A DNA stretch of 64,000 nucleotides, taken from PALSA-1353 sp036267155 (GTDB lineage: Bacteria; Planctomycetota; Phycisphaerae; Tepidisphaerales; Tepidisphaeraceae). The translations under genes and the position numbers were made by a program. Below, one piece after another: positions 42,400-50,938 of this stretch. Below the pieces are notes generated by a model. That model saw nothing but the letters and a program-made list of their open reading frames with translations, searched no databases and was not told where the DNA came from. Location: the NCBI GenBank assembly GCA_036267155.1, contig DATAWP010000007.1, positions 13,943 to 77,942 on the forward strand. Reading direction: 5' to 3'. Positions within the stretch are counted from its first letter, which is position 1; every line of letters starts with the position of its first letter.

Positions 42400-45300
42400 T
42401 GTTTAAACGCGTTTTTGGATGGGGCACGTTGAGCCCGCTTTTCCAACAGCAAGTTGGGCGGTTCGCCTTGCTTCGTGCAATGGCCTTGGCCGCCGGCGTC
42501 GCGTATGGGTTGGGGGCGGGCGTCGCTCATGCTCAATACAGTGTCTCCGCCCCGGTCATTTTGCAGGACTTCAACAGCAGCTACCTGTCGATCGAAAACA
42601 AGATGCCGGACATTTTCCAGAGCGGCTACGGAGCCGTTTATCTTCCTCCCCCGGGATACAGCACGACCAGCGAGTCGGTTGGCTACGACGTTTACAACCG
42701 ATTTGATCTCGGTACCGCCGCCCAACCGACCACCTACGGCACCCAAAACGAATTCGAAGCAGCCGTGCAGGGCATTCATTCCTTCGGAGCCAAGGCGTAT
42801 ATCGACCTGTTATGGAACGACTCCGGCAGCATGAACTCCAACACGCCCGGCTTCGCCGCCTCGGGGGGATACCCCGGGCTGGCCGTCACGTTGCAAGACA
42901 CCAATCCCAACGCCCCTGGATACAACACGCTTGGCTACAACGAAACCGGCACAGCCGGCGGACCAAGCTATGTCGATCCGGCGAACGGGCAGACTTACTA
43001 CTATCAGGGCGATTATCACGATGACAATCCCAATTCCAGCGGCTATGAACCCGCCAACGGCACCGACGGCACCGTCGCGGGTCTGGACGACATCGCGCAA
43101 GAAGAGAACAACGTTCTCATCCGCCAACCCACCACGGCGGGGAATCCGCTGAACATTCCGGCTGGCACGACGCCGTGGAATGGATACCTGGCGAATATTC
43201 CGACCCCGACCAACGCCCAGTACTACCCCGATTTGTCCATGACCCCCAAGACGGTCTATGACGCGGCCTTGAATCAAACCTTCACGGTCTATCCGTATAA
43301 CACGACCGATCCCATGGCCGGCACCGCGGTGGCGGAAAACTCCACCGGATATTTGATGCGCTACACCCAGTGGATGATTCAGGACATGGGCGTCGATGGG
43401 TTTCGCATTGATGCGGCATACAACATGCCCACCTGGGTGCTGAATTACTACGACGCGGCAGTCTACGATGAATCCAATCGCTACCTGCTCAATGGCCAGC
43501 AGGAACAAATTTACGGATATTCCGAGGTGTATTTCCAGAACGCTCAAACGACCGAGCAATACATCAATCTCAGCGATACCAACAATGGAGCCGGCAACAC
43601 GATCGAGGGCGACCGCGACGCGATGGATTTCCCCCTCTATCAGGCGATGTATAACAATCTGAACGCGTTCAACGGCACGTACGGCAACTCGAGCGGAAAC
43701 AACTGGTACAACGTCGTCACGTCCAGTCTCGACTACGCCGATGACGGAATTCTTAACGGCAGCGAGGGCGTCAAGTTCGTCAACGACCAGGACGGCGGCG
43801 CGCCCGCGCCGGGGCTCGTGCAGGTGGCCTATGCGTACATGCTGATGCTTCCCGGCCAGGCAGAGGTTTATTACAACGGAGAGAATTTCAACAACGAAAG
43901 CGGCAGCGGAAGCAGCGGGTATTTCCCCGAGGGAGGCGCCAGCGACCCGAAGGATGGTGATCTGGGCGCGTTGGGCGGCGTGTTTGATACCAATGTTCAG
44001 AACTCCGCCTATTCCAACACGGCCATCACCACGTTGGTGGACATCCGCAACCGCTACGGCCGTGGCAATTACCGCGAGGACTGGATCGAGACCAACCTGC
44101 TGGCCTACGAGCGCACAGGCTCGGCCATCGTGCTGGTGGATAACGCAACGACCGTTGACACCAGTCTCCCCAAGGGCGTGGACTATGAGACGCGCACGAT
44201 GAGCGTCTCGTTTGCGCCCGGCACCTGGCTGGAGGAACTGACCGGCAATGCGACCAGTTCCTATTCCGATCCCAATGGCGAAATTTCGCAGTTCCTGCAA
44301 GTCCAGAGCGGCGGCGTCATATCCGGAGGCGGTTTGCTAACCGCGCGCTTCCTCGGCAACGCGGTATATGCCAAGGGGAGCAACACCACCGTCACTTCCA
44401 CCAACGACGGATATCTGATCTACGGCCTGCCCACGCCAACGGGTAATCTCAGCATGACCAATGTGGCGTCGGTGATGGCAAGTCAAACCGGTCAATCCAC
44501 GACCCCCGGCGGATGGGAGCCCAACGCAAACTACAGCAACGGCGTGGACCGAAATTCCACGGTCAATGTCGTCACCGCCTCGTCGTTTCAATTGAATCTT
44601 TCGACCAACGCCGCTTATTTGCAGGTCACGCCGACGACGCAGTACTACGACCAGGCCGCCGACGGCGACAATGCCCAGTTCACGATCGACGGCGGCTCGA
44701 TCACGGTCGCCCCCACCGGCCTGACTTCAACGACGCCCGGCTCCAACGGCGAAGACACCAACCCCAACGACGTTTCCTACGGCTATCAGAACTTCGCCAG
44801 TTCCTCGCCCGGCTATTACAACGCCAACGGCAACGGCGCCTACTCGCAAACGATCGACACGGCCGACCTGTCGATCGGCTATCACTACATCGAGGTGATT
44901 TCCTTCCGCCACGCCGCCAGCAGCAGCGCCCCGCCGGTTTACAGCGACTGGTATGATACGATCTACGTCGATCGCGGCACGCCGCAGTCCAGCATCCAGA
45001 GCTTTGCCCCCTTCGCATCTGCCCCCTCCGACTACACAAGCCGCCAACTCGACATCCAATCCGACGGCACCACCAACAGCGAATACGTCTATCTGAATCT
45101 GCCGGTTGGCATCACTAATTCCCAGATTCTTAGCATGATCGGCACCGGGGACAACACGATCAACGGCGTTACCTACAACGGCGGGTCTGCCGGACAAACC
45201 GATCAGAACATCTTTGCCTACGGATTTAGCGATCTGCAGAACGGCAACAACGTGGCGACCGTCGTGAGCTACCGCCCCGACGGCAATTACAGCATCCAGC

Positions 45301-46775
45301 GATTCACGGCCAGCGACGTCTCCGACCTTGGCGATGCCACGGCCAACGGCCTGGGCCTGGGCGACCTGAACGCGGACGGACATATCAACACCACGGATGT
45401 TTACGATTTTTACAACGACGTCCTGAGCAACGGCCAGGCGTTCAATCCCGCCGCCGACATGAACGGCACCGGCCTCAACGATGTCAACGATTGGCTCCTC
45501 TTCGACGCGGAGTTGCAGCAAAACAACACGCTCAATTCGTCGAGCCCGAACTATGTCTCCAGCAGCACGATCTCATATTTCAACGCACTGTCTCCGAACG
45601 TATCGCTGACGCTCCCGACCGAGACGAGCTACAACCTCCAGGTTCCCGTCGCGGCCGCCGTGCTGGGAGCGTTGTCGATGAGTTCAGGCGCCATGCTGAA
45701 TGTCGCCGGTACCGGCTCCGGGCCGAATACCCCGTATTCCGTGACGTTTGGCGCGACCAGCATCAACGGAAATGTCACCTTCGATGTTTCCAATAACGGC
45801 GCCGGCGCGGGGACTCTGAACCTCGGCGCGCTCAGCGACCGCGGCGTGGCCAGCTCGATGGTCTTCGGCGGCAACGGAACGGTTAACCTAAACGCCTCCG
45901 GCAGTCTGTTGAGCGCAACGATGGCGGGAATCGCCGCCGGCGCCACCGTCAACGTCAATGTCAACGGCGCGCTGGGAACCAACGGCATCAGCATCGACAA
46001 CGCCGGCCTGCTCGCGGTCAACGGCAACCAAATACTCGGCACCGTCAGCGGCACCGGCAGCGTGATGGTCGGCAACGGCGTAACAGCCAACATCCTGAAG
46101 TTTGCCGCCGACACCACCGGGATTTCCATGGCCGCCCTGACGATCAACGGCAACTCGGCCCTGGATATCAACAACAATCATCTGTTCATCAATTTCGGTA
46201 CGAACCCCGACCCGATCGCCACCATCCGGCAGTATCTCGTCAACGGCTACAACGGCGGCGCGTGGAACGGACCCGGCGGCATCAACAGTTCCGCCGCCAA
46301 CTCCAACTACGGCGTCGGCTACGCCGACGGGTCCGACAGCATCGTCCCCAATCTCTTGCCAGGCACGATCGAGTTGGCATTTACCCTCTACGGCGATGCC
46401 AATCTCGACGGCGTGGTCAATTCCATAGACTTCGGCATCCTCGCGGCCAACTTCGGCAAGTCGGGCAAAGTCTGGGACGGGGGCGACTTTAACTACGACG
46501 GCGTGGTGAATTCCATCGACTTCGGTTTGATGGCCGCTAATTTCGGCAAGTCCGCCAGCGGCGCCGACATCGCCCTGCCCAGCAGCGATTGGACCGCGCT
46601 GGACACCTTCGCTGCCGCCAACGGCCTGTTGGCCTACGTCCCCGAACCGGCCGCCGGTTCACTTTTTGCGCTCAACCTGTCCGCCCTGCTGCTGCGCCGG
46701 CGGCGAAATGCAAAGCAATCACGTCATCGCCAAAACGCCGATCGATCGGCATCCATTCTTGGGAGTCATCAATGA
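42399..46775 (+). CDS. Giant secreted GH13 enzyme with dockerin-like repeats and PEP-CTERM tail
   Basis: The 1458-aa protein has a signal peptide (LAAGVAYGLGAGVAHA-QY). A GH13-type barrel follows: GFGVYL-like FQSGYGAVYLPPPGYSTTSE, AKAYIDLLWNDSG, MGVDGFRIDAAYNMP with the nucleophile Asp, YGYSEVYFQN with the likely acid Glu, and KFVNDQDGG near the third acidic position. Beta-sandwich regions come next, then a first EF-hand-like pair (LGDLNADGHINTTDVYDFYN), passenger-type repeats, a second dockerin-like pair (GDANLDGVVNSIDFGILAAN) and VPEPAAGSLF...LLRRRRN. A 45-residue tail after the Arg cluster is longer than usual. TTG 42381 is an alternative start. It overlaps the pseudopilin gene by ATGA. 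It is probably a surface-held alpha-glucan hydrolase. Confidence 0.88.
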   Translation: MFKRVFGWGTLSPLFQQQVGRFALLRAMALAAGVAYGLGAGVAHAQYSVSAPVILQDFNSSYLSIENKMPDIFQSGYGAVYLPPPGYSTTSESVGYDVYNRFDLGTAAQPTTYGTQNEFEAAVQGIHSFGAKAYIDLLWNDSGSMNSNTPGFAASGGYPGLAVTLQDTNPNAPGYNTLGYNETGTAGGPSYVDPANGQTYYYQGDYHDDNPNSSGYEPANGTDGTVAGLDDIAQEENNVLIRQPTTAGNPLNIPAGTTPWNGYLANIPTPTNAQYYPDLSMTPKTVYDAALNQTFTVYPYNTTDPMAGTAVAENSTGYLMRYTQWMIQDMGVDGFRIDAAYNMPTWVLNYYDAAVYDESNRYLLNGQQEQIYGYSEVYFQNAQTTEQYINLSDTNNGAGNTIEGDRDAMDFPLYQAMYNNLNAFNGTYGNSSGNNWYNVVTSSLDYADDGILNGSEGVKFVNDQDGGAPAPGLVQVAYAYMLMLPGQAEVYYNGENFNNESGSGSSGYFPEGGASDPKDGDLGALGGVFDTNVQNSAYSNTAITTLVDIRNRYGRGNYREDWIETNLLAYERTGSAIVLVDNATTVDTSLPKGVDYETRTMSVSFAPGTWLEELTGNATSSYSDPNGEISQFLQVQSGGVISGGGLLTARFLGNAVYAKGSNTTVTSTNDGYLIYGLPTPTGNLSMTNVASVMASQTGQSTTPGGWEPNANYSNGVDRNSTVNVVTASSFQLNLSTNAAYLQVTPTTQYYDQAADGDNAQFTIDGGSITVAPTGLTSTTPGSNGEDTNPNDVSYGYQNFASSSPGYYNANGNGAYSQTIDTADLSIGYHYIEVISFRHAASSSAPPVYSDWYDTIYVDRGTPQSSIQSFAPFASAPSDYTSRQLDIQSDGTTNSEYVYLNLPVGITNSQILSMIGTGDNTINGVTYNGGSAGQTDQNIFAYGFSDLQNGNNVATVVSYRPDGNYSIQRFTASDVSDLGDATANGLGLGDLNADGHINTTDVYDFYNDVLSNGQAFNPAADMNGTGLNDVNDWLLFDAELQQNNTLNSSSPNYVSSSTISYFNALSPNVSLTLPTETSYNLQVPVAAAVLGALSMSSGAMLNVAGTGSGPNTPYSVTFGATSINGNVTFDVSNNGAGAGTLNLGALSDRGVASSMVFGGNGTVNLNASGSLLSATMAGIAAGATVNVNVNGALGTNGISIDNAGLLAVNGNQILGTVSGTGSVMVGNGVTANILKFAADTTGISMAALTINGNSALDINNNHLFINFGTNPDPIATIRQYLVNGYNGGAWNGPGGINSSAANSNYGVGYADGSDSIVPNLLPGTIELAFTLYGDANLDGVVNSIDFGILAANFGKSGKVWDGGDFNYDGVVNSIDFGLMAANFGKSASGADIALPSSDWTALDTFAAANGLLAYVPEPAAGSLFALNLSALLLRRRRNAKQSRHRQNADRSASILGSHQ

Positions 46776-47887
46776 AACGCGAAAAAGGATTTTACGCTGT
46801 CGAACTGCCCACCGTGAACAAGAGCAAACGCGCAGCGTTTACTCTCGTCGAGCTGCTGGTCGTCATCGGCATCATCGCCCTGCTGATTGGCATTTTGCTC
46901 CCCGCTCTGAGCAAGGCCCGGGCGCAGGCCCAGCTCGTTCAGTGCCAATCGAATCTCCGCCAGATGGTGACGGCGGCGATCATGTGCGCCCAGGACCACA
47001 AAGGATACCTGCCCACATGCACCGATACGTATTGGGCAATGGCCTATGATGGAGTCCCCCAGGGCCTCCCAACCAGCAAATTCAGCTATCGCCAGGGTAC
47101 TCCCGCCGACGCGCCGAAATGGGGGCACGACTGGTTCGTACAGGATTGGGCCAGCGCGCTCATTCCATATTTGGGTCAAGGCCAGGCAAGTGGTGGCACA
47201 ACGGGCAACAGCTTCCTAACCAGCGCAGGTGCCGCGAAGCAGAGCAAAGTATTTCAATGCCCCAGCGACGTATGGCAAACCGACGCCAATCCAGGTTATT
47301 CCATGGTTAACAACGTCGTCGGCACCATTACCTCCCCGGCCCCGTACTCCTATCAGCCCATTTCATACGGCATCAATGCGGATATCACAATGATTACCGA
47401 TGCAGTTCCTGGCGATCCCAGCGAAGGAAAGCCGGTGTTTCTGGGCAATGCCAGTTCCGCTTACAACATATACGCTGGGCCGACGAGTCCTCAAGGAATC
47501 ACCCAACCCATGTGCTGCCGCCTCGACCGGGTCTACAGATCCGCCGAAACTCTGCTGTTCGCCGATTGCGGAACCCGGCCGTACAAAGCGCCGTCGCCCA
47601 ACTATCTCGGTAGCGACGGAATAGCGGGCAATGATTGCCTCTATTACACGACCGCGGAAATGAGCTATCTGGCAGTCGTGATGAAGGTAAACCCCGGCGG
47701 CCGATTGTCTGACATCGCGGCAACGCCTCTAGGCAACCGCATACCGCTGGCCAAGGCCCCGTACAATCCGTCCAAAGCGGATCGTCATTCCGGCGGATTG
47801 ATGAACATCGGCTTTTGCGACGGCCACGTGGAGGCGCTCGGTTACGGCGATCTCAATCAAGTCCGCGTCTCGCCTTGGCAGTATTGA
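46772..47887 (+). CDS. Type II pseudopilin-like protein, H-X9-DG type
   Basis: The 371-aa protein starts at the ATG overlapping the GH13 stop (GGGAG upstream). Residues 20-45 are a prepilin signal: KRAAFTLVELLVVIGIIALL followed by LPALSKARAQAQ. Prepilin peptidase would cut before Phe; here Ala precedes the Phe instead of the usual Gly. The C-terminus has ADRHSGGLMNIGFCDGHVEA, the H-X9-DG motif of the large planctomycete pseudopilin family. Such proteins occur in dozens of copies per genome and their function is unsettled. Translational coupling to a PEP-CTERM GH13 enzyme suggests they work together at the cell surface. Confidence 0.92.
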   Translation: MKREKGFYAVELPTVNKSKRAAFTLVELLVVIGIIALLIGILLPALSKARAQAQLVQCQSNLRQMVTAAIMCAQDHKGYLPTCTDTYWAMAYDGVPQGLPTSKFSYRQGTPADAPKWGHDWFVQDWASALIPYLGQGQASGGTTGNSFLTSAGAAKQSKVFQCPSDVWQTDANPGYSMVNNVVGTITSPAPYSYQPISYGINADITMITDAVPGDPSEGKPVFLGNASSAYNIYAGPTSPQGITQPMCCRLDRVYRSAETLLFADCGTRPYKAPSPNYLGSDGIAGNDCLYYTTAEMSYLAVVMKVNPGGRLSDIAATPLGNRIPLAKAPYNPSKADRHSGGLMNIGFCDGHVEALGYGDLNQVRVSPWQY

Positions 47888-48052
47888 AAACCATAACGCC
47901 GTGGCAATCGCCTTTCGAATCGATTGAAATCATTACAAATGAATGTTGGCTCCTCAACCCCAAAGAACGGCGCCCCTCGCGCGCGATTTCGGCTCTATCG
48001 AAAACCATCGTCCCGGCGCCTCTACGGCCGATTCGCATTGGGCTTGACGCCC

Positions 48053-50305
48053 ATGTCCTGCGGCGAAAGAATCGCGACCGTGAACCGATTGCGCCCTCGT
48101 CTTATAACCCTTTTTGTTCTCGCCGCGTTGACGCTCCCGGGCGCATTTGCTCGCGCGGATTCCGGTGTTGATGCCCAAGTCGGGGACGCGACGGTCGAAG
48201 CGGCCGTCGCGGCTGGGGGAGCGCTTCGACTCACCATCTGTTTCGACCGCAAACCCCACCCTTCGCACAGCGTTTATCTGGATCCTCATCCCGCGGCCGT
48301 GGCCTGGACAACCGTGAAAGACGGCCACTGGACCGGCGTCAAGGACGACCACGGCGAATTGCTCATCGACGCCGGCTCTGGAATGTGGACGCTCCGCAAT
48401 GCCAAAGGGGAGACGATCATTCCGCCGGGGCCGATTGGGGAGCGGACGAGCAACGTTCAAAACGGCAAGCCGTTTGTCCTGCTGGATGTTGGCTGTGCAT
48501 CGGATCAGCCGTTTGAAGTGTACGGCTGCGGAGATGGCAGCGACGCGCTGCTGCAGGACCATGCAAATCCGGCGGTGGGCAATGGACATGCGGTGGTACC
48601 GCACTATTGGAGCAAGGAAGGTTACGCCGTGCTCGCGGTGAGTTCCGACGACAACTCCCCGCCGGCGTGGACCGTCTCGACGCCTCTGGGGCGAGTCATC
48701 TGGACTTATCCGGGAAACTCGGCGGATTTGTACCTGATGCCGGCCACGAATCTTCGGGATGCGGCGGCCGCGTATGCGAAATTGATTGGGGCTCCCGCCG
48801 TCCCGCCGCGGTGGACGTTTGGATATTTGCAGAGCCGGTGGGGATGGAAGGACCGCGCTTACATCGACGATGCGCTGCATCAGTTTATTTCACGCCGTTT
48901 GCCGGTCGATGCGTTCATTTTTGATTTTGAGTGGTACGCCACCCGCCCGGATTACGGACTCAAGCGGAATGGGCAGGCGGATTTCCCGGATTTTTCGTTC
49001 AATCCCAAGCTGTTTCCCGACCCGGCCAGTCAGATCGCGGCAATGAAAGCCGACGGCGTTTATTTCGTCGGGATTCGCAAGCCGCGATTGGGCAATAGTG
49101 CGCTGCTGACGATGGCGCGATCCAAGGGTTGGATTCTGCCCCCGCCCCAGGGAGCACAGGATTGGATTGACGCGCGCGATCTGGATTTCGCCAATCCAGC
49201 CGTCCGGGCGTGGTATGCCGATCAATTGGTGCACCTGCTTCAGCAGGGAATCGCGGGTTGGTGGGACGATGAGGGGGAATTGACCTACACCCTGTATTAC
49301 TGGTGGAATCAGGCCGAGGCCGATGCCCTGGCGAAAGTGCATCCGGGCATGCGGCTATGGACGATCGACCGGGCATTCGCCCCGGGCGTGCAGCGATTCG
49401 GCATCGCGGCCTGGACCGGCGACATCCGCGCCAACTGGAACGAACTTGCCAAAACGCCCGCCCATCTCCTGAACTGGAGCGTGGCCGGAATGCCGTTCGT
49501 CGCCTGCGACATCGGCGGGTTTGCCGGCGAAACGAACCCGCGGCTCCTGACCCGCTGGATGGAAGCCGGCGTTTTCTTTCCAGTGATGCGAGCCCATTCG
49601 GAATTGACCGTGACCCCGCACTTCCCCTGGCTCTTCGGGCCCGATGCCGAAGCCGCCATTCGCAAGGCCCTCGATCTGCGCTATCGGCTCATTCCGTATT
49701 ATTACAGTCTGGCTCACGAGGCGCACGAGACAGGCATTCCCCTCATGCGGCCGCTGGCAATGGAATTCCCCCACGATTCGCGCTGCGCTAACCTGTCGGA
49801 TGAGTGGCTCATGGGACAAGGTCTGCTGGCCGCGCCGATTCTCGACGCGAGCGATCGACGAAGTGTTTATCTGCCGCCCGGCACGTGGTACGCGCTGAAC
49901 AGTTGCGACCCGATCAGGGAAAAGCGGCGCATCGACGTGACGGCCACGCTCGATGAGATTCCCGTCTACGTTCGCGCCGGCACGATTCTGCCCCTGGGTC
50001 CGGTGATTCAGCACACCGACGATCTCCCCGGCGGCCCCCTGGAGGTGCAGGTTTATCCCGGAAAAGATGCCCGTTTCACGCTTGTCGAAGACGACGGGCT
50101 GACGACCGCGTATTTGAACGGCCAGACTCGCCGCACCACATTCACATGGAACGACGCCTCGCATACGCTGAGTTGGAAAATCGACGGGGCGTATGCGGGC
50201 AAGGATATCTTCACCGACATGACGGTTTCCGTGATGGACTCCGGCGGCGAAAAACACGCGAGCGGATCGATTCTTGCCAACGGTTCAATGGTGATCCCGC
50301 GGTAG
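48053..50305 (+). CDS. Secreted GH31 alpha-glucosidase-family enzyme
   Basis: The enzyme has a signal peptide (RLITLFVLAALTLPGAFARA) and a GH31 barrel beginning WTFGYLQSRWGWKDRAYIDD. The nucleophile region is GIAGWWDDEGELTYTLY and the acid/base region is GIAAWTGDIRANWNELAKTP, followed by FVACDIGGFAGETNPRLLTR and a C-terminal beta-sandwich. GH31 members release glucose or related residues from alpha-glucosides. The longest open frame begins at TTG 47924. ATG 48053 (750 aa) and GTG 48080 (741 aa) both leave a good signal peptide, and I cannot decide because no Shine-Dalgarno is convincing. It follows the pseudopilin gene by 165 bp and completes the alpha-glucan locus. Confidence 0.9.
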   Translation: MSCGERIATVNRLRPRLITLFVLAALTLPGAFARADSGVDAQVGDATVEAAVAAGGALRLTICFDRKPHPSHSVYLDPHPAAVAWTTVKDGHWTGVKDDHGELLIDAGSGMWTLRNAKGETIIPPGPIGERTSNVQNGKPFVLLDVGCASDQPFEVYGCGDGSDALLQDHANPAVGNGHAVVPHYWSKEGYAVLAVSSDDNSPPAWTVSTPLGRVIWTYPGNSADLYLMPATNLRDAAAAYAKLIGAPAVPPRWTFGYLQSRWGWKDRAYIDDALHQFISRRLPVDAFIFDFEWYATRPDYGLKRNGQADFPDFSFNPKLFPDPASQIAAMKADGVYFVGIRKPRLGNSALLTMARSKGWILPPPQGAQDWIDARDLDFANPAVRAWYADQLVHLLQQGIAGWWDDEGELTYTLYYWWNQAEADALAKVHPGMRLWTIDRAFAPGVQRFGIAAWTGDIRANWNELAKTPAHLLNWSVAGMPFVACDIGGFAGETNPRLLTRWMEAGVFFPVMRAHSELTVTPHFPWLFGPDAEAAIRKALDLRYRLIPYYYSLAHEAHETGIPLMRPLAMEFPHDSRCANLSDEWLMGQGLLAAPILDASDRRSVYLPPGTWYALNSCDPIREKRRIDVTATLDEIPVYVRAGTILPLGPVIQHTDDLPGGPLEVQVYPGKDARFTLVEDDGLTTAYLNGQTRRTTFTWNDASHTLSWKIDGAYAGKDIFTDMTVSVMDSGGEKHASGSILANGSMVIPR

Positions 50306-50384
50306 CGTCGTAACTGTTAACCGCAAAACGGAATGGGTCCTGACCCCAACAGGGCAGTTTCGGCGTGCGGCGCAGCGGATTTTT

Positions 50385-50856
50385 ATCGGTTGCAGTTTTC
50401 GTCACGGCCGAATTCGCCCGCTCGAATATCAGAAATCGCTACCGCCGCGAACGTCGTTGGCTGGCCTGCCAATGGTCCGGCAAGCCGTCTGCGGATGAAG
50501 AGCGCTCGCCGCCTCCGGCGCCAAGCGCGGCGGAGTTTCGAGCACGTGCTCGACCTCAACCGTCCGTCACGCCCGCTTGCCCGATCTCACCTTAATTGCC
50601 CCAGGAGCCCGCACACGATGCGTCGGTGGCCATCACCGCTGAATGTTCACGCGGAGGTCGGACGAGCGGGGCTGTGAAGGACGGTTGAGGTCGAACGTGA
50701 GTTCGAAACTCCGCTGAATGGCCGCGGAACGCGGCGACTCTTGAGTTGCAGACGGTTTGTCGGAACATTGTCAGGCCAGCCAACGACGTTCGCGGCGGTA
50801 GCGATTTCTGATATACGAGCCCACGAATTCAGCCGTCAAGAAGATCGTAACCGATC
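50385..50856. repeat. Large imperfect palindrome (foldback repeat), about 470 bp
   Basis: The left arm (50385-50545) and right arm (50690-50856) are reverse complements. A perfect 43-bp match pairs 50426-50468 with 50772-50814 (it begins ATATCAGAAATCGCTACC on the left), and weaker inner matches continue, such as CGGAGTTTCGA / TCGAAACTCCG and GACCTCAACCGTCC / GGACGGTTGAGGTC. The right arm continues to about 50913 and is also found, inverted, at 63877-64000. Small ORFs on both strands are broken by stops and are not supported as genes. The remaining DNA between 50306 and 50938 shows nothing else. Confidence 0.85.
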
Positions 50857-50938
50857 ATCCTCTTCTTCATCCGTCAGCTCGATATCGCAATATAGATGAT
50901 ATGTGCGCCCCCCGATTGCAGACAGTTATGTAGCATGC

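Noticed and set aside
42810..44300. 496-codon open frame on the minus strand
   Set aside because: Antisense to the giant GH13 gene, rich in Val/Gly/Arg, with no domain, signal or ribosome binding site.
50333..50783. Small overlapping frames on both strands within the 50.4-kb palindrome
   Set aside because: They follow the palindrome symmetry, are interrupted differently in each arm and in the copy at 63.9 kb, and lack ribosome binding sites.
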